From: XN24 sp047921395
Lineage (GTDB): Bacteria > Pseudomonadota > Gammaproteobacteria > Steroidobacterales > XN24
Direction: 5' to 3'
NCBI GenBank assembly: GCA_047921395.1
Contig: JBLRWH010000017.1
Coordinates: 1 to 38,452, forward strand
DNA: 38,452 nt
The position numbers and the translations under genes are program-made. Of the stretch, positions 14,599 to 24,997 are shown one piece after another. Every line of letters begins with the position of its first letter. Position 1 is the first letter of the stretch. The notes beneath the pieces were generated by a model that did not search any database, was not told where the DNA came from, and was given only the letters and a program-made list of their open reading frames with translations.

Positions 14599-15528
14599 AT
14601 GGAAAGAGATATCCGCTATGTCACCGTGGGCGTCACCGTCGCCCTGCTGGGCGGCATGTTCCTGGCCTTCCTGCTCTGGCAGGCACAACGCTACGCCACG
14701 CCCGGTGGCCAGAGCTACACGGTGCAGGTGCATGGCGCGGTCACCGGCGTGGGCGCCGGATCGCCGGTCAAGTACCTCGGCGTCAGCGTCGGGCGCGTCG
14801 ACCGGATCACCCTGGCCGCCAGCGACCTGGTCGAAGTCCGTATCCGGCTCGACGAAGGCGTGCCGGTGAATGCTTCGACCGCCGCCAGGATCGAGCCCGA
14901 GGGCATCACCGGGCGCTCCTACGTCGCCCTGCAGACGATCGACTCCGACGCCGGGCCGGTGCGGCGGCCGGAGGGCGCGAGCCTGCCGGTAATTCCAGCT
15001 GAAGCGTCCAACCTCGACCGGCTATTCGAGGGCCTGCCGGCACTGTTGGACAGCCTCTCCGGAGTGGCCGACAGCCTCAATGCGCTGCTCGGGGAGGACA
15101 ACCGCAGGGGCCTGGCCCAAATCACGGCGAACCTGGCGGAGTTCAGCGCCAGCCTGAGCAGCCTGGCCGCGCGTGCCGACGGCCTGATGGTGAACCTCGA
15201 TACGCTCGCCAGCCAGGCTGCGACGAGCATGGCGGCCGTGGACGGGATGCTGGGCGAGGCCCGCGAGACGCTCAGGGCCGCGGGCGCCGCCATGCGGGAA
15301 CTCGAGCGCGTGCTGGCCGGCGCGGGGGAACTGAGTGAACGCCTGAACCGCCTGGCGGAAAACAATTTTGATCGCCTCACGGCCGAGACACTGCCGGAGC
15401 TGGACCTGTTATTGCGCGATGGCCGTGACGCGGTGCGCGCCATCGAGGCCCTGGTGCGAAAGCTCGAGGCCGAACCTTCCGTATTGCTGCACCGCCGGGT
15501 CGAAGGCGGAGTGGAGATCGCGCGATGA
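14599..15528 (+). CDS. MlaD/MCE-family lipid-binding protein
   Basis: This 309-residue protein has one N-terminal membrane helix (about 7-28) followed by an MCE domain (about 38-115, with VTGVGAGSPVKYLGVSVGRV). A long helical C-terminal region of about 150 residues follows, rich in Leu/Ala/Ser heptad-like repeats. MCE proteins form hexameric rings that carry lipids across the periplasm, and the helical tail may build a needle or barrel. It lies ten bases after the ATPase gene and overlaps the lipoprotein gene by ATGA. Confidence 0.9.
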   Translation: MERDIRYVTVGVTVALLGGMFLAFLLWQAQRYATPGGQSYTVQVHGAVTGVGAGSPVKYLGVSVGRVDRITLAASDLVEVRIRLDEGVPVNASTAARIEPEGITGRSYVALQTIDSDAGPVRRPEGASLPVIPAEASNLDRLFEGLPALLDSLSGVADSLNALLGEDNRRGLAQITANLAEFSASLSSLAARADGLMVNLDTLASQAATSMAAVDGMLGEARETLRAAGAAMRELERVLAGAGELSERLNRLAENNFDRLTAETLPELDLLLRDGRDAVRAIEALVRKLEAEPSVLLHRRVEGGVEIAR

Positions 15529-16124
15529 AACGCACCACAGTCGTCCTGGCACTGCTACTGCTGAGCGCATGCAGTCCGTTTACCTCCAGCGAGCGGCCGC
15601 CGGATACCTATCGCCTGCATGGCGCCGGCCTCGAGCTCCGCGGGACGTTCGCGCCGCCCGGGTCGATGGTCGTCGCCGTGCCGAGCATGTCGGGGGTGCT
15701 GGCCACGGACCGGATCGTGCTCTTCCTCGGCCCCCACACCGTCACCGAATATGCGGGGGTACGCTGGGCGGAGCCGCTTGACGAACTGGTTCACCGAGCG
15801 CTGATCGAAGGCCTGGAGCAGGAACTCGGCGTCTCCGTCGACCCGGCATTGCTGCGTTCGGCGAGTTACGAGCTCCGGGTGGCCGTGCGAGACTTCCAGG
15901 CGACATATCCGGAGGGCGCCGTACCGGAGCGCCCGCCAGAGCTTGCCGTCACGCTGGCGGTGGTGCTGGTGGAGCGACGCAGCGGGCAGGTCGTCGCCCA
16001 AGGGCGCGCGACGCGGCGCGACACGGCGCGCAGCAATAACATCGGCGCGGTGACGGCCGGCTTGAATCGCTTGTTGCTGGAGGCTTTTGCGGACAGCCTT
16101 GCCGCGTTGGCGGAGGCGGAATAA
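15525..16124 (+). CDS. PqiC-like ABC-transport auxiliary lipoprotein
   Basis: This 199-residue lipoprotein has a lipobox LLSAC near residue 16, so it is probably lipidated and located in the outer membrane. The layout (YRL start, strands around VAVPSMSGVLATDRIVLFLGP, conserved YAGVRWAEPLDELV, C-terminal helix) matches the ABC-type transport auxiliary lipoprotein family (PqiC-like). These proteins dock MCE complexes to the outer membrane. It is the last gene of the four-gene lipid transporter operon and overlaps the MCE gene by four bases. Confidence 0.85.
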   Translation: MKRTTVVLALLLLSACSPFTSSERPPDTYRLHGAGLELRGTFAPPGSMVVAVPSMSGVLATDRIVLFLGPHTVTEYAGVRWAEPLDELVHRALIEGLEQELGVSVDPALLRSASYELRVAVRDFQATYPEGAVPERPPELAVTLAVVLVERRSGQVVAQGRATRRDTARSNNIGAVTAGLNRLLLEAFADSLAALAEAE

Positions 16125-16163
16125 AGTCGCGAGACAGGGTCGGGTTCGTAATCACTGACCCGC

Positions 16164-16184
16164 CTGCCGGCGCTTTGGCGGCAG
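16164..16184 (+). terminator. Weak candidate terminator after the lipid-transporter operon
   Basis: CTGCCG (16164-16169) and CGGCAG (16179-16184) can pair across a 9-base loop, about 40 bases after the lipoprotein stop. No U-tract follows, so the support is weak. The rest of the 142-base gap to the next gene ends in a strong ribosome site, GGAGGG. Confidence 0.25.
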
Positions 16185-16266
16185 CTTGCGTTCGCGCAGC
16201 AATTTCGTTGTAGCATGTCCGTATAGCACCCAGAACAAGCAGCATGACAGCGTTGGAGGGAAAAAC

Positions 16267-17787
<1,521 letters not shown>

Positions 17788-18153
17788 GTGGTCGAAAAAG
17801 TCATCGCCACGGCGGCGGCGATCGTGCTGATCGAGCAACTCAAGGCCAGGCATGGCCCGGAGCTGATCTTTCACCAGTCCGGCGGTTGCTGCGACAACAG
17901 CGCCGCCAATTGCTACCTGCCCGGTGAGCTCACGATTGGGGCCGGAGACGTGTACCTGGGCGACATCGGCGGCTGTCCGTTCTACATGGGCAAGGCGCAG
18001 TACGCATACTGGCGCCACACGCAGCTGATCATCGACGTCATCGACGGCCACGGCGGCACCTTCTCCCTCGAAGGACCGGAGGGCAAGGCTTTCCACACGC
18101 GCTCGCGCGTGTTCACCGACGCGGAACTGGCGCAACTGGAGCCCCTGGAGTAA
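17788..18153 (+). CDS. DUF779 protein
   Basis: This 121-residue protein starts at a GTG that directly follows the exaC stop codon, so the two are translationally coupled. It has the family's Cys-rich segment HQSGGCCDNSAANC and a downstream GGCPFYM, suggesting a metal or redox site. DUF779 is typically found next to AldB/ExaC-type aldehyde dehydrogenases. Its function is not established; an accessory or redox role for the dehydrogenase is a guess. Confidence 0.88.
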   Translation: MVEKVIATAAAIVLIEQLKARHGPELIFHQSGGCCDNSAANCYLPGELTIGAGDVYLGDIGGCPFYMGKAQYAYWRHTQLIIDVIDGHGGTFSLEGPEGKAFHTRSRVFTDAELAQLEPLE

Positions 18154-18207
18154 CCACGCTCGCAAGCATCGGCGCGGCCGGCGAATCATGATCAACCTGG
18201 AGCGCCA

Positions 18208-18426
18208 ATGAAACCCTGCCCGACATTCAAGCCGGATTCGACCCTGACCTGTCCCCTGTGCCAGGCCAGCGCCACGGAAGTCATGCCGACAGACGCATGC
18301 CAGTTTTTCTACGAGTGTCGCGGCTGCGGCGAGCTGTTGCGGCCGAGGCCCGGTGATTGCTGCGTGTTCTGTTCCTATGGCGATACCCGCTGCCCGCCCA
18401 TCCAGCTGGAGCAGGGATGTTGCTGA
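18208..18426 (+). CDS. GDCCVxC-domain small cysteine-rich protein
   Basis: This 72-residue protein has ten cysteines: an N-terminal CPLC, ECRGC in the middle, the family signature GDCCVFCSYGD, and then CPP and a C-terminal CC. Members of this family are either cysteine proteins or selenoproteins with Sec in the signature; here every position is an ordinary Cys codon. It probably binds a metal or acts as a thiol redox protein. The family's biochemical role is unknown. It lies 54 bases after DUF779, preceded by a GGAG ribosome site. The large ORF that begins inside it in another frame is a shadow of the next gene. Confidence 0.8.
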   Translation: MKPCPTFKPDSTLTCPLCQASATEVMPTDACQFFYECRGCGELLRPRPGDCCVFCSYGDTRCPPIQLEQGCC

Positions 18427-18578
18427 GACATCATCGCGCTATTGACACTCGTCCTGAAGCAGTTCTGCGAGCGCTATCCGGCGGCCTGATCGGCGCCTTG
18501 TGCAAGATGATGCAACCCATGGATACTGCCGGGCATCGCTCACATCGGGCGTCGCGCCCGGAGATCCCTGGAGGTTGT

Positions 18579-20093
18579 ATGCCATTCGACGTCACCCGCC
18601 ACCATCGCGTGGTGATCATCGGCGCGGGGTTTTCGGGTCTGGGCCTGGGGATCAAGCTGCGCGAGGCCGGCGAAGAGGATTTCGTCATCCTCGAAGCGGC
18701 CGCCGGCGTCGGGGGTACCTGGTGGGTCAACCGCTACCCGGGATGCGCCTGCGACGTGCAGTCGCACCTGTATTCTTTTTCGTTCGCGCCCCGGCCCGGC
18801 TGGTCGCGGCAGTTCGCGCCGCGCGCCGAAATCCAGCGCTACCTGGCTGACTGCGTCGAGCGCTTCGGCCTCGCGCGGCACCTGCGCTTCAATACCACGG
18901 TTAGCCAGGCCCGCTGGGACGAGGAGCGCCGGCGCTGGGAGATCACCGACGCGCAGGGCCAGGTCCGTACGGCCGACGTGCTGGTCTCGGCGATCGGTGG
19001 GCTGTCGCGCCCGGCCCGCCCGGACATTCCGGGCCTGGATGAATTCGCCGGGCCGGTGATTCACTCCCAGCAGTGGCCGGACGCGCTCGCGCTGGCGGGC
19101 CAGCGCGTGGCGGTGATCGGCACGGGCGCTTCCGCGATCCAGTTCGTGCCGCACGTCCAGCGCGAGGCCGGGCGGCTCGATGTCTACCAGCGCAGCGCGC
19201 AGTGGATCCTGCCGAAGCCGGATCGCGAGATCGGCCCGGTAGAGCAGTCGCTTTACCGCGCCTTTCCGCCGGCGCGCTGGCTGGTGCGGCTGGCCCTGTT
19301 CCTGCTGCTGGAGACGCGCCTTCCCGCGTTCACCCGGTTCCCCCGGCTGACGTTCCTGCATCGCCGCAAGGCCATGCGGCACCTGCACGAGCAGGTCGGC
19401 GACCCGGCGCTGCGGGCCAAGCTGACGCCGGACTACGCGATGGGCTGCAAGCGGGTCCTGATGTCCAACGACTACTATCCCGCGATCGGCGCCGCCAACG
19501 TGGAACTCGTCACCACGCCCATCCGCTCGATCGGCAAGGACTCGATCACCGATGCCGCCGGCCGGACCCGCCCCGCCGACGTCATCCTCCTCGGTACCGG
19601 TTTCCAGGCCACCGCGCCGGTGCCGGAGGGCATGATCCTCGGGCGCGGCGGCCTGGACCTGGCCCGGCTGTGGGATGACGGTCCCGCCGCGTACAAGGGC
19701 ACTGCGGTGGCCGGCTTCCCGAATTTCTTCACCCTGCTCGGGCCCAACACCGCGCTGGGCCACAACTCGGTCATCCTGATGATCGAGGGCCAGATCCGCT
19801 ATGTCGTCGATGCGCTGGCGTGGATGCAGCGCAGCGGGACGGCGGTGGTCGAGGTCCGCGACGCGCCCCAGCAGGCCTGGAACGATCGCCTGCAGCAGCG
19901 GCTCGAGCGCACCGTGTGGAACAGCGGCGGCTGCGGCAGCTGGTACCTTCATCCGGTCAGCGGCCGCAACGCCACGCTCTGGCCGCGCTTCACGACGACG
20001 TTCCGCTGGCAGACCCGGCGCTTCGACGCCGACGCCTATCTTGCGGAACCCCGCACATTCACCAGCCCAGCTGGCTCATCCGCTGCTCGATGA
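18579..20093 (+). CDS. Flavin-containing (Baeyer-Villiger-type) monooxygenase
   Basis: This 504-residue enzyme has an FAD Rossmann motif GAGFSG (15-20), a second dinucleotide motif GTGASA (about 183-188) for NADPH, and the Baeyer-Villiger fingerprint FxGxxxHxxxWP at 156-167 (FAGPVIHSQQWP). It should convert ketones to esters or oxygenate related carbonyl compounds. ATG 18579 follows GGAGG and matches the family N-terminus; the frame stays open further upstream without similarity. Its 3' end overlaps the convergent mtgA gene by 35 bases. The gene context with an aldehyde dehydrogenase suggests ketone or alcohol catabolism, which is inference. Confidence 0.9.
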   Translation: MPFDVTRHHRVVIIGAGFSGLGLGIKLREAGEEDFVILEAAAGVGGTWWVNRYPGCACDVQSHLYSFSFAPRPGWSRQFAPRAEIQRYLADCVERFGLARHLRFNTTVSQARWDEERRRWEITDAQGQVRTADVLVSAIGGLSRPARPDIPGLDEFAGPVIHSQQWPDALALAGQRVAVIGTGASAIQFVPHVQREAGRLDVYQRSAQWILPKPDREIGPVEQSLYRAFPPARWLVRLALFLLLETRLPAFTRFPRLTFLHRRKAMRHLHEQVGDPALRAKLTPDYAMGCKRVLMSNDYYPAIGAANVELVTTPIRSIGKDSITDAAGRTRPADVILLGTGFQATAPVPEGMILGRGGLDLARLWDDGPAAYKGTAVAGFPNFFTLLGPNTALGHNSVILMIEGQIRYVVDALAWMQRSGTAVVEVRDAPQQAWNDRLQQRLERTVWNSGGCGSWYLHPVSGRNATLWPRFTTTFRWQTRRFDADAYLAEPRTFTSPAGSSAAR

Positions 20094-20742
20094 TCACGGT
20101 GTATTCCTCCATGTCGCGCGGCCGGCGCCGGAGCGGCGCGGGCAGCACGGCGGCGAGGCTCGCGGCCTGGCGGCGGGACAGGGATCCAGCGTCGATGCCG
20201 TAGTGGTGTCGGGCGGCCGCCTCCGCGCCGAAGATTCCGGGACCGAACTCCACGACGTTCACGTACAGCGCCAGGATCCGGTCCTTGCCCAGGATCCACT
20301 CCGCCGGGGGCGTCAGCGTCCACTCGTACACCTTGCGCAGCGGGTTGCGGTGCGTGGTGAAGTACAGGTTCTTGATGAGCTGCTGCGTGAGCGTGGAGGC
20401 GCCGCGCATCGGCTCGCCGGCCTGGCGCGCCTGCTGCCGGGCCTGGCGCAGCTCCTTCCAGTCGAAGCCGCGGTGCTGGAAGAAACGGGCGTCCTCGGCC
20501 GCCACCACCGCGCGCGGCAAGTGCCGCGAAATCCGGTCCGTCGCTTGCCAGCGGTAATCCCGCAATGGCCGTTCGCCCGCGGCCGCGCGCTCGATCGTGC
20601 GCTGGAGCTGGACGCCGGTGACCAGCGGCGGCAGGTAGCGCAGGTAAACGAACCCGGCCACGCAGAGCAGGTAGTACAGGATGGGCAGCAGGACAATGGC
20701 CAGCAGCACCCGCCGGATCCGACGGGGGCGCCGTCCGGCCAT
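20059..20742 (-). CDS. mtgA: Monofunctional peptidoglycan glycosyltransferase MtgA
   Basis: This 227-residue GT51 enzyme has one N-terminal membrane helix (about 12-34). It polymerises lipid II into glycan strands at the inner membrane's periplasmic face. The catalytic Glu83 lies in AAEDARFFQHRGFDW, and the second family motif is RGASTLTQQLIKNLYF (about 113-128), followed by RKVYEW. Length is close to E. coli MtgA (about 240). Its C-terminus overlaps the convergent monooxygenase gene by 35 bases. Confidence 0.92.
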   Translation of the reverse strand: MAGRRPRRIRRVLLAIVLLPILYYLLCVAGFVYLRYLPPLVTGVQLQRTIERAAAGERPLRDYRWQATDRISRHLPRAVVAAEDARFFQHRGFDWKELRQARQQARQAGEPMRGASTLTQQLIKNLYFTTHRNPLRKVYEWTLTPPAEWILGKDRILALYVNVVEFGPGIFGAEAAARHHYGIDAGSLSRRQAASLAAVLPAPLRRRPRDMEEYTVIIEQRMSQLGW

Positions 20743-20774
20743 GCTGCGCTTCTTTCCGGCGGCGCGCGGCGCGG

Positions 20775-21623
20775 CTATTCCCCGGTCATGGGGAGGACGA
20801 GCATGTTGCAGTAGAGGCCGTCGATGACCTTCTCCGCGGTGCGCCCGAGCTTCTCCCCGCTCCCCGATTTTCCGACCCGGGCGAGCACGACGAGGTCGGC
20901 GGGCAATTCCTTCGCGATGCCGGCGATCACGGACTCGGGGGTCCCGGCCGCCGCCCGTACCCGGTTGCGCGGCAGCCCGCAGCGATCTGCGAGTTTCTGC
21001 CGGTCGGGGAAGTATTCCCCCTGGTAGGCACTGACGACGTGCAATTCCGCGCCCATGCTTTCAGCCAGGCTTCGCCCCGTCCGCAGCAGGCGCTCATTCG
21101 CGGCCTCGTAGATCTGCTCATCGGTGCCGTGCTTGATCGCGACGAGCACGTTCTTGATATGGCGCCGCGCGTAGGACTTGACCAGCAGGAGGGGGCAGGC
21201 GCAGTCCCGCAGCAGCCGCCAGTCGGCGGATTCCCGGATCCAGCGGGTCAGGCGCGACTGCTCGGTCATATTCGTGATCGCCAGCACGCAGGGCTGGCGG
21301 GCGACGGCGGCCGTCACGGCCTTGCGCCAGTCAGGCTGGATCTCGACTTCGGTGACGACCGTGAAATCCAGCGAGCGGCCCCGCTCGGCGAGGCGTTCCA
21401 CCCAGCTCTCGATGCGTGACTGTTCTTCCGCGCGCGCGACCTGTTCATCCATGCCGGGCGGCCGGCGCACCGTGTCCTCGGCGATACAGGCATACAGGTG
21501 GAGCGCGACATGCGTTGCGCCGGACGAGAGGAAGTCCTCGGCGATGGTTTCGGCCATGACCAGCGACGGCTGATTCATGGTGGTCGGATCCAGAATTACG
21601 AAGATTCTCCGGGCGTCTGTCAT
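20775..21623 (-). CDS. Tandem universal stress protein (UspE-like)
   Basis: This 282-residue cytoplasmic protein is made of two Usp domains (about 1-150 and 155-280). The second ends with the typical VVLARVGKSGSGEKLGRTAEKVI and VLPM. The first has LLVKS at its end, but its nucleotide-binding glycines are degenerate. The start ATG at 21623 is preceded by GGGGAG. It is divergent from PPK2 and same-strand with mtgA. It probably helps stress survival; a specific ligand cannot be read. Confidence 0.85.
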   Translation of the reverse strand: MTDARRIFVILDPTTMNQPSLVMAETIAEDFLSSGATHVALHLYACIAEDTVRRPPGMDEQVARAEEQSRIESWVERLAERGRSLDFTVVTEVEIQPDWRKAVTAAVARQPCVLAITNMTEQSRLTRWIRESADWRLLRDCACPLLLVKSYARRHIKNVLVAIKHGTDEQIYEAANERLLRTGRSLAESMGAELHVVSAYQGEYFPDRQKLADRCGLPRNRVRAAAGTPESVIAGIAKELPADLVVLARVGKSGSGEKLGRTAEKVIDGLYCNMLVLPMTGE

Positions 21624-21768
21624 GTGTGCTCCCCTGTTGGCGGGCTAAAGAATAACAGGAGTGCAGGACATTCAAAGCCTGGTCGCGGCGAGCATCACGG
21701 TCTCTTGCGCCTTGCGGCACAGGCGGGCATGGTATCGATTTGATCCGGCGACCTGGGAGGACAGCAGC

Positions 21769-22635
21769 ATGACCGCAGACGGCGCCATCCGCCGTTACCT
21801 CGCCGAGGAGGCGCCGGAGGCCGTGCGCACGGCCATCGAGCAAGGAGGGAAGCGCGACATTCTCGACCACAGCTACCCCTACGACCGCTGGCTGAAGAAA
21901 CCGGAATACGAGTCCGAACTCGAGCGCTTGCAGATCGAACTGGCCAAGTGCCAGCGCTGGGTGCAGGACAGCGGCGCCCGCCTGGTCGTTATCTTCGAGG
22001 GCCGGGACGGGGCCGGCAAGGGCGGCGCCATCCGGCGCGTGACCATGAACCTCAACCCGCGCGTGGCGCGTGTCATCGCGCTGGCCAAGCCGACCGAGCG
22101 CGAGCGCACCCAGTGGTACTTCCAGCGCTACGTCGCACATCTCCCGGCCGCGGGCGAGATCGCGCTGTTCGACCGCAGCTGGTACAACCGCGGGGTCATC
22201 GAGAAGGTGTTCGGTTTCTGCACGCCGGACGAACGGGCCCGCTTCTTCGCCCAGCTGCCGACCTTCGAGAGCACGCTCGTGGGCGAGGGCATCGTCCTCG
22301 TCAAGCTGTGGCTCAACGTCGGCCGGGCCGAGCAGCTGCGCCGCTTGCTGCAGCGCGAGGCCGACCCCTTGAAACACTGGAAGCTCAGCCCGATCGACGT
22401 CAAGGGGCTGGCGCGCTGGGACGACTACTCGGGGGCGATCGCCGAGACCTTCCGGCGCAGCCACACACCGGTGGCGCCTTGGACCATGATCCGCGCGGAC
22501 GACAAGTACCGCGCGCGCCTGGCCGCCATCCGCGCCGTGCTGGGGGCGCTGGATTACGCCGACAAGGACAAGGTGCTGGTCGACGACACCGACCCGAAAA
22601 TCTGCGGCGGGCCAGACCTCTGGCGGCCGGGGTGA
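21769..22635 (+). CDS. ppk2: Polyphosphate kinase 2
   Basis: This 288-residue PPK2-family kinase transfers phosphate between polyphosphate and nucleotides. Walker A is GRDGAGKGG (78-86) and Walker B is LFDRSWYNR around Asp135. The lid region contains KPTERERTQWYFQRY. Single-domain length and sequence suggest class I (nucleoside diphosphate phosphorylation), but class cannot be fixed by eye. The start ATG 21769 follows GGGAGGA; the frame upstream lacks family similarity. Next to a stress protein, it fits stationary or energy-stress metabolism. Confidence 0.92.
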   Translation: MTADGAIRRYLAEEAPEAVRTAIEQGGKRDILDHSYPYDRWLKKPEYESELERLQIELAKCQRWVQDSGARLVVIFEGRDGAGKGGAIRRVTMNLNPRVARVIALAKPTERERTQWYFQRYVAHLPAAGEIALFDRSWYNRGVIEKVFGFCTPDERARFFAQLPTFESTLVGEGIVLVKLWLNVGRAEQLRRLLQREADPLKHWKLSPIDVKGLARWDDYSGAIAETFRRSHTPVAPWTMIRADDKYRARLAAIRAVLGALDYADKDKVLVDDTDPKICGGPDLWRPG

Positions 22636-22642
22636 CGGCGCG

Positions 22643-23278
22643 ATGAGCGCGGGCATGCAGGACCCGCCGGAGATCAGGAAACTCTGGCCTACCCTGATGC
22701 TGCGGCATCGCCTGCCCGGTGCCGACAAGGCCAACCCGATCCTGCTCGAACTCGTCACGGGCCTGGAGCGGGGGCGGCCCGATCTCACCACCGAATACCT
22801 GGCAGGCAACCTGTTTGACAACGCCCACCCCGTGGTCGGCTGGCTGAAGAGTTGCGTCGATCGCGCCGTGCTGGACTATGCGCGCGCTGCGGGGGTCGAC
22901 TATGCGCTGGACTACCACGTGCAGGCCTGGGCCAACATCAATCGCTTCGGCGATTACCACAACCTGCACAACCATCCGCACGCGTGGCTGAGCGGCACCT
23001 ATTACGTGCAGGTGCCGGAGCCCAGGCCGCTGCCGGGACGTTCCGACCGCAACCCGGGCGCGATCAGCTTCTACGACCCGCGCCCCCAGGCCAACATGCT
23101 GGCGGTGCGCGGCGACCCGCAGGTGGATCCCGAACACCGTATCCTGCCGCGCGCCGGAGAGATCCTGCTCTGGCCGGCCTTCCTGCATCACCTGGTGCAT
23201 CCGAACCTGTCGGACGAGTTGCGGGTCTCCGTCTCCTTCAACATCGTCCTGCGCTGGCGCGATTCCTACCTGCCCTAA
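22643..23278 (+). CDS. TIGR02466-family 2-oxoglutarate/Fe(II) oxygenase-like protein
   Basis: This 211-residue protein has the double-stranded beta-helix pattern of the TIGR02466 family: NLHNHPHAWLSGTYYV (His109, His111, His113), then WPAFLHHLVHPN (His186) and RVSVSFNI (Arg194). These would be iron and 2-oxoglutarate ligands, although the usual HxD is not clear. The substrate is unknown. It begins 7 bases after ppk2 and is probably co-transcribed. It ends 3 bases from the convergent dmeF stop. Confidence 0.8.
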   Translation: MSAGMQDPPEIRKLWPTLMLRHRLPGADKANPILLELVTGLERGRPDLTTEYLAGNLFDNAHPVVGWLKSCVDRAVLDYARAAGVDYALDYHVQAWANINRFGDYHNLHNHPHAWLSGTYYVQVPEPRPLPGRSDRNPGAISFYDPRPQANMLAVRGDPQVDPEHRILPRAGEILLWPAFLHHLVHPNLSDELRVSVSFNIVLRWRDSYLP

Positions 23279-23281
23279 GGG

Positions 23282-24253
23282 CTAGGGTGACGCCGGGCGC
23301 ACGTGAATTTCCACCGTGGCATGCAGGATGCCGTCGTGGGCCGCCAGCTGCTCGTGGACACGCGCGGGAGTGAGCCCGGCATCGTGCGTCACGAGGCTCA
23401 GGGCGCAGGCATAGGCGCGCTTGCCGACACGCCACACGTGCAGGTCCGCGATCCGGGTATTCCCTTCGTCCGGCCCGGTTTCCACCGCCCTGCGGATCTC
23501 CGCAACCACGGGGGCATCCATCTCCCTGTCGAGCAGGACCTTGCCGGTCTGCACGATCAGGGTGCGCGCCCAGATCGAGATCAGGATCGCGCCCACGATG
23601 CCCATCACCGGATCGAGCCAGGCCCAGCCGAACAGCCAGCCGCCGGTCAGCGCGACGATGGCCAGCACGGAGGTCGCGGCGTCGGCGATCACGTGCATGT
23701 ACGCCGCCCTGAGGTTCAGGTCGTGATGCTCATGACCGGCATGGTCGTGGTCGCGCCCGTGGTCGTGATGGAGATGGTGATGATCGTGTCCATGGTCATG
23801 GGCCTTGCCCAGCACCATGGCGCACGCCACGTTCACCGCCAGGCCCAGCACCGCGACGGCGATGGCTTCCTGGTAGCGAATCTCCTGTGGCCAGAGGATC
23901 CGTTCTACCGAGCCGACGACCATGAGCACCGCGATCACCAGCAGCAGGAGCGAGCTGGCGAACCCGGCGAGCACCTCGATCTTGAAGGTGCCGAAGGCGA
24001 ACCGGGCGTCAGCTGCATAACGGCGCGCCGCCACGTAGGCGAAGGCGCTGAGCCCGATAGCGAGCGCATGGGAGCCCATGTGCCAGCCGTCGGCGAGCAG
24101 CGCCATGGAGTTGAACCACCAGCCGGACGAGATCTCGATCACCATCATGGTCAGCGTGATCCACATCACCAGCATCGTGCCGCGCTCCGCGGCCTGGTTG
24201 CCACCATCGAAGGCGTGGCTGTGACGCCAGGCAGCGAGGTCATGTGTGGGCAT
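23282..24253 (-). CDS. dmeF: Cation diffusion facilitator, DmeF-type Co/Ni exporter
   Basis: This 323-residue exporter has six helices. It has the DmeF-like start (MPTHDLAAWRHSHAF) and the family segments SMALLADGWHMGSHA and HVIADAATS (His/Asp metal site). A histidine-rich loop lies at about 157-185 (HDHGHDHHHLHHDHG) and a cytoplasmic C-terminal domain follows. CDF proteins expel divalent metals using the proton gradient; DmeF-type members favour cobalt and nickel, though substrate cannot be assigned from sequence alone. ATG 24253 is preceded by GGAAAGGA. It lies 23 bases downstream of the GDT1 gene on the same strand, forming a metal-export pair. Confidence 0.88.
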   Translation of the reverse strand: MPTHDLAAWRHSHAFDGGNQAAERGTMLVMWITLTMMVIEISSGWWFNSMALLADGWHMGSHALAIGLSAFAYVAARRYAADARFAFGTFKIEVLAGFASSLLLLVIAVLMVVGSVERILWPQEIRYQEAIAVAVLGLAVNVACAMVLGKAHDHGHDHHHLHHDHGRDHDHAGHEHHDLNLRAAYMHVIADAATSVLAIVALTGGWLFGWAWLDPVMGIVGAILISIWARTLIVQTGKVLLDREMDAPVVAEIRRAVETGPDEGNTRIADLHVWRVGKRAYACALSLVTHDAGLTPARVHEQLAAHDGILHATVEIHVRPASP

Positions 24254-24276
24254 GCCGGTTCCTTTCCGTTCGTAGT

Positions 24277-24855
24277 TCAAGAGGTCATCGCCCGGCCGAC
24301 GCCGGCCAGGACCAGCACGCCGAGCACGGCGAACACGAGGGCAGCGGTGATGTTGATCGCCCGTGCAGGGAGACGATGCGACATCCTGTCGCCGATGTAC
24401 ACCGCGGGCACATTGGCGATGAGCATGCCCGTCGTCGTCCCGGCGATGACCGGGAGATAGCTCTGGAAATGCACCACCATCGCCATGGTCGCGACCTGGG
24501 TCTTGTCGCCCATCTCGGCGAGAAAGAACGCCAGCAAGGTGGCGAGGAATGGCCCGAAGCGCGGCGGCCGGATGGCGTCGGCGTCGTCCGTCTTCTCGGG
24601 CAGGAGCATCCACGCGGCCACCGCAAGGAAGGCGCCGCCGACGCACCAGCGCAGGATCTCCGGGTTCAGCACCGTCGCGAGCCAAGCGCCCAGGCCGCCG
24701 GCCAGGCCATGGTTGGCCAGCGCGGCCACGGCGATTCCCGCGATGATAGGCAGCGGGGCGCGATACCGCGCCGCCAGCAGGAAGGCCAGCACCTGCGTCT
24801 TGTCGCCCAGCTCGGCCAGCGCGATCACGCCGGCGGGGATCAGGAAAGCGTCCAT
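24277..24855 (-). CDS. TMEM165/GDT1 (UPF0016) family manganese/calcium exporter
   Basis: This 192-residue membrane protein has two homologous halves, each carrying the hallmark E-x-G-D-K-T: ALAELGDKTQ (about 13-22) and FLAEMGDKTQ (about 112-121). Six helices are predicted. Bacterial members such as MneA export manganese. In many species a yybP-ykoY riboswitch precedes such genes; I looked upstream and did not see its conserved pieces. It is the promoter-proximal gene of the pair with dmeF. Confidence 0.9.
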   Translation of the reverse strand: MDAFLIPAGVIALAELGDKTQVLAFLLAARYRAPLPIIAGIAVAALANHGLAGGLGAWLATVLNPEILRWCVGGAFLAVAAWMLLPEKTDDADAIRPPRFGPFLATLLAFFLAEMGDKTQVATMAMVVHFQSYLPVIAGTTTGMLIANVPAVYIGDRMSHRLPARAINITAALVFAVLGVLVLAGVGRAMTS

Positions 24856-24874
24856 CGTGCGTACCGGGCCGGCT

Positions 24875-24997
24875 TCAGGAGAGGAGACTCGCTGCGCCTC
24901 CCCGGCCGTCGCGCACGAACTCCAGTACCTGCGCGATCACGAGCGGGTTGTCCATCAGCAGCGGGTGCAGCGATCGGATGTGTTTCGATGGCAGCGC
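24875..24997 (-). pseudogene. 3' remnant of an alpha/beta-hydrolase gene
   Basis: On the minus strand the frame reads LPSKHIRSLHPLLMDNPL, then VIAQVLEFVRDG and a short tail to a stop at 24875-24877. This resembles the last helix and strand of an alpha/beta hydrolase. The frame is closed by TAA immediately upstream and has no usable start, so only about 40 codons survive. Confidence 0.4.

Noticed and set aside
16174..16190. Sigma-54 type promoter before exaC
   Set aside because: TGGC and TTGC are present but the spacing is one base short of the required GG-to-GC distance.
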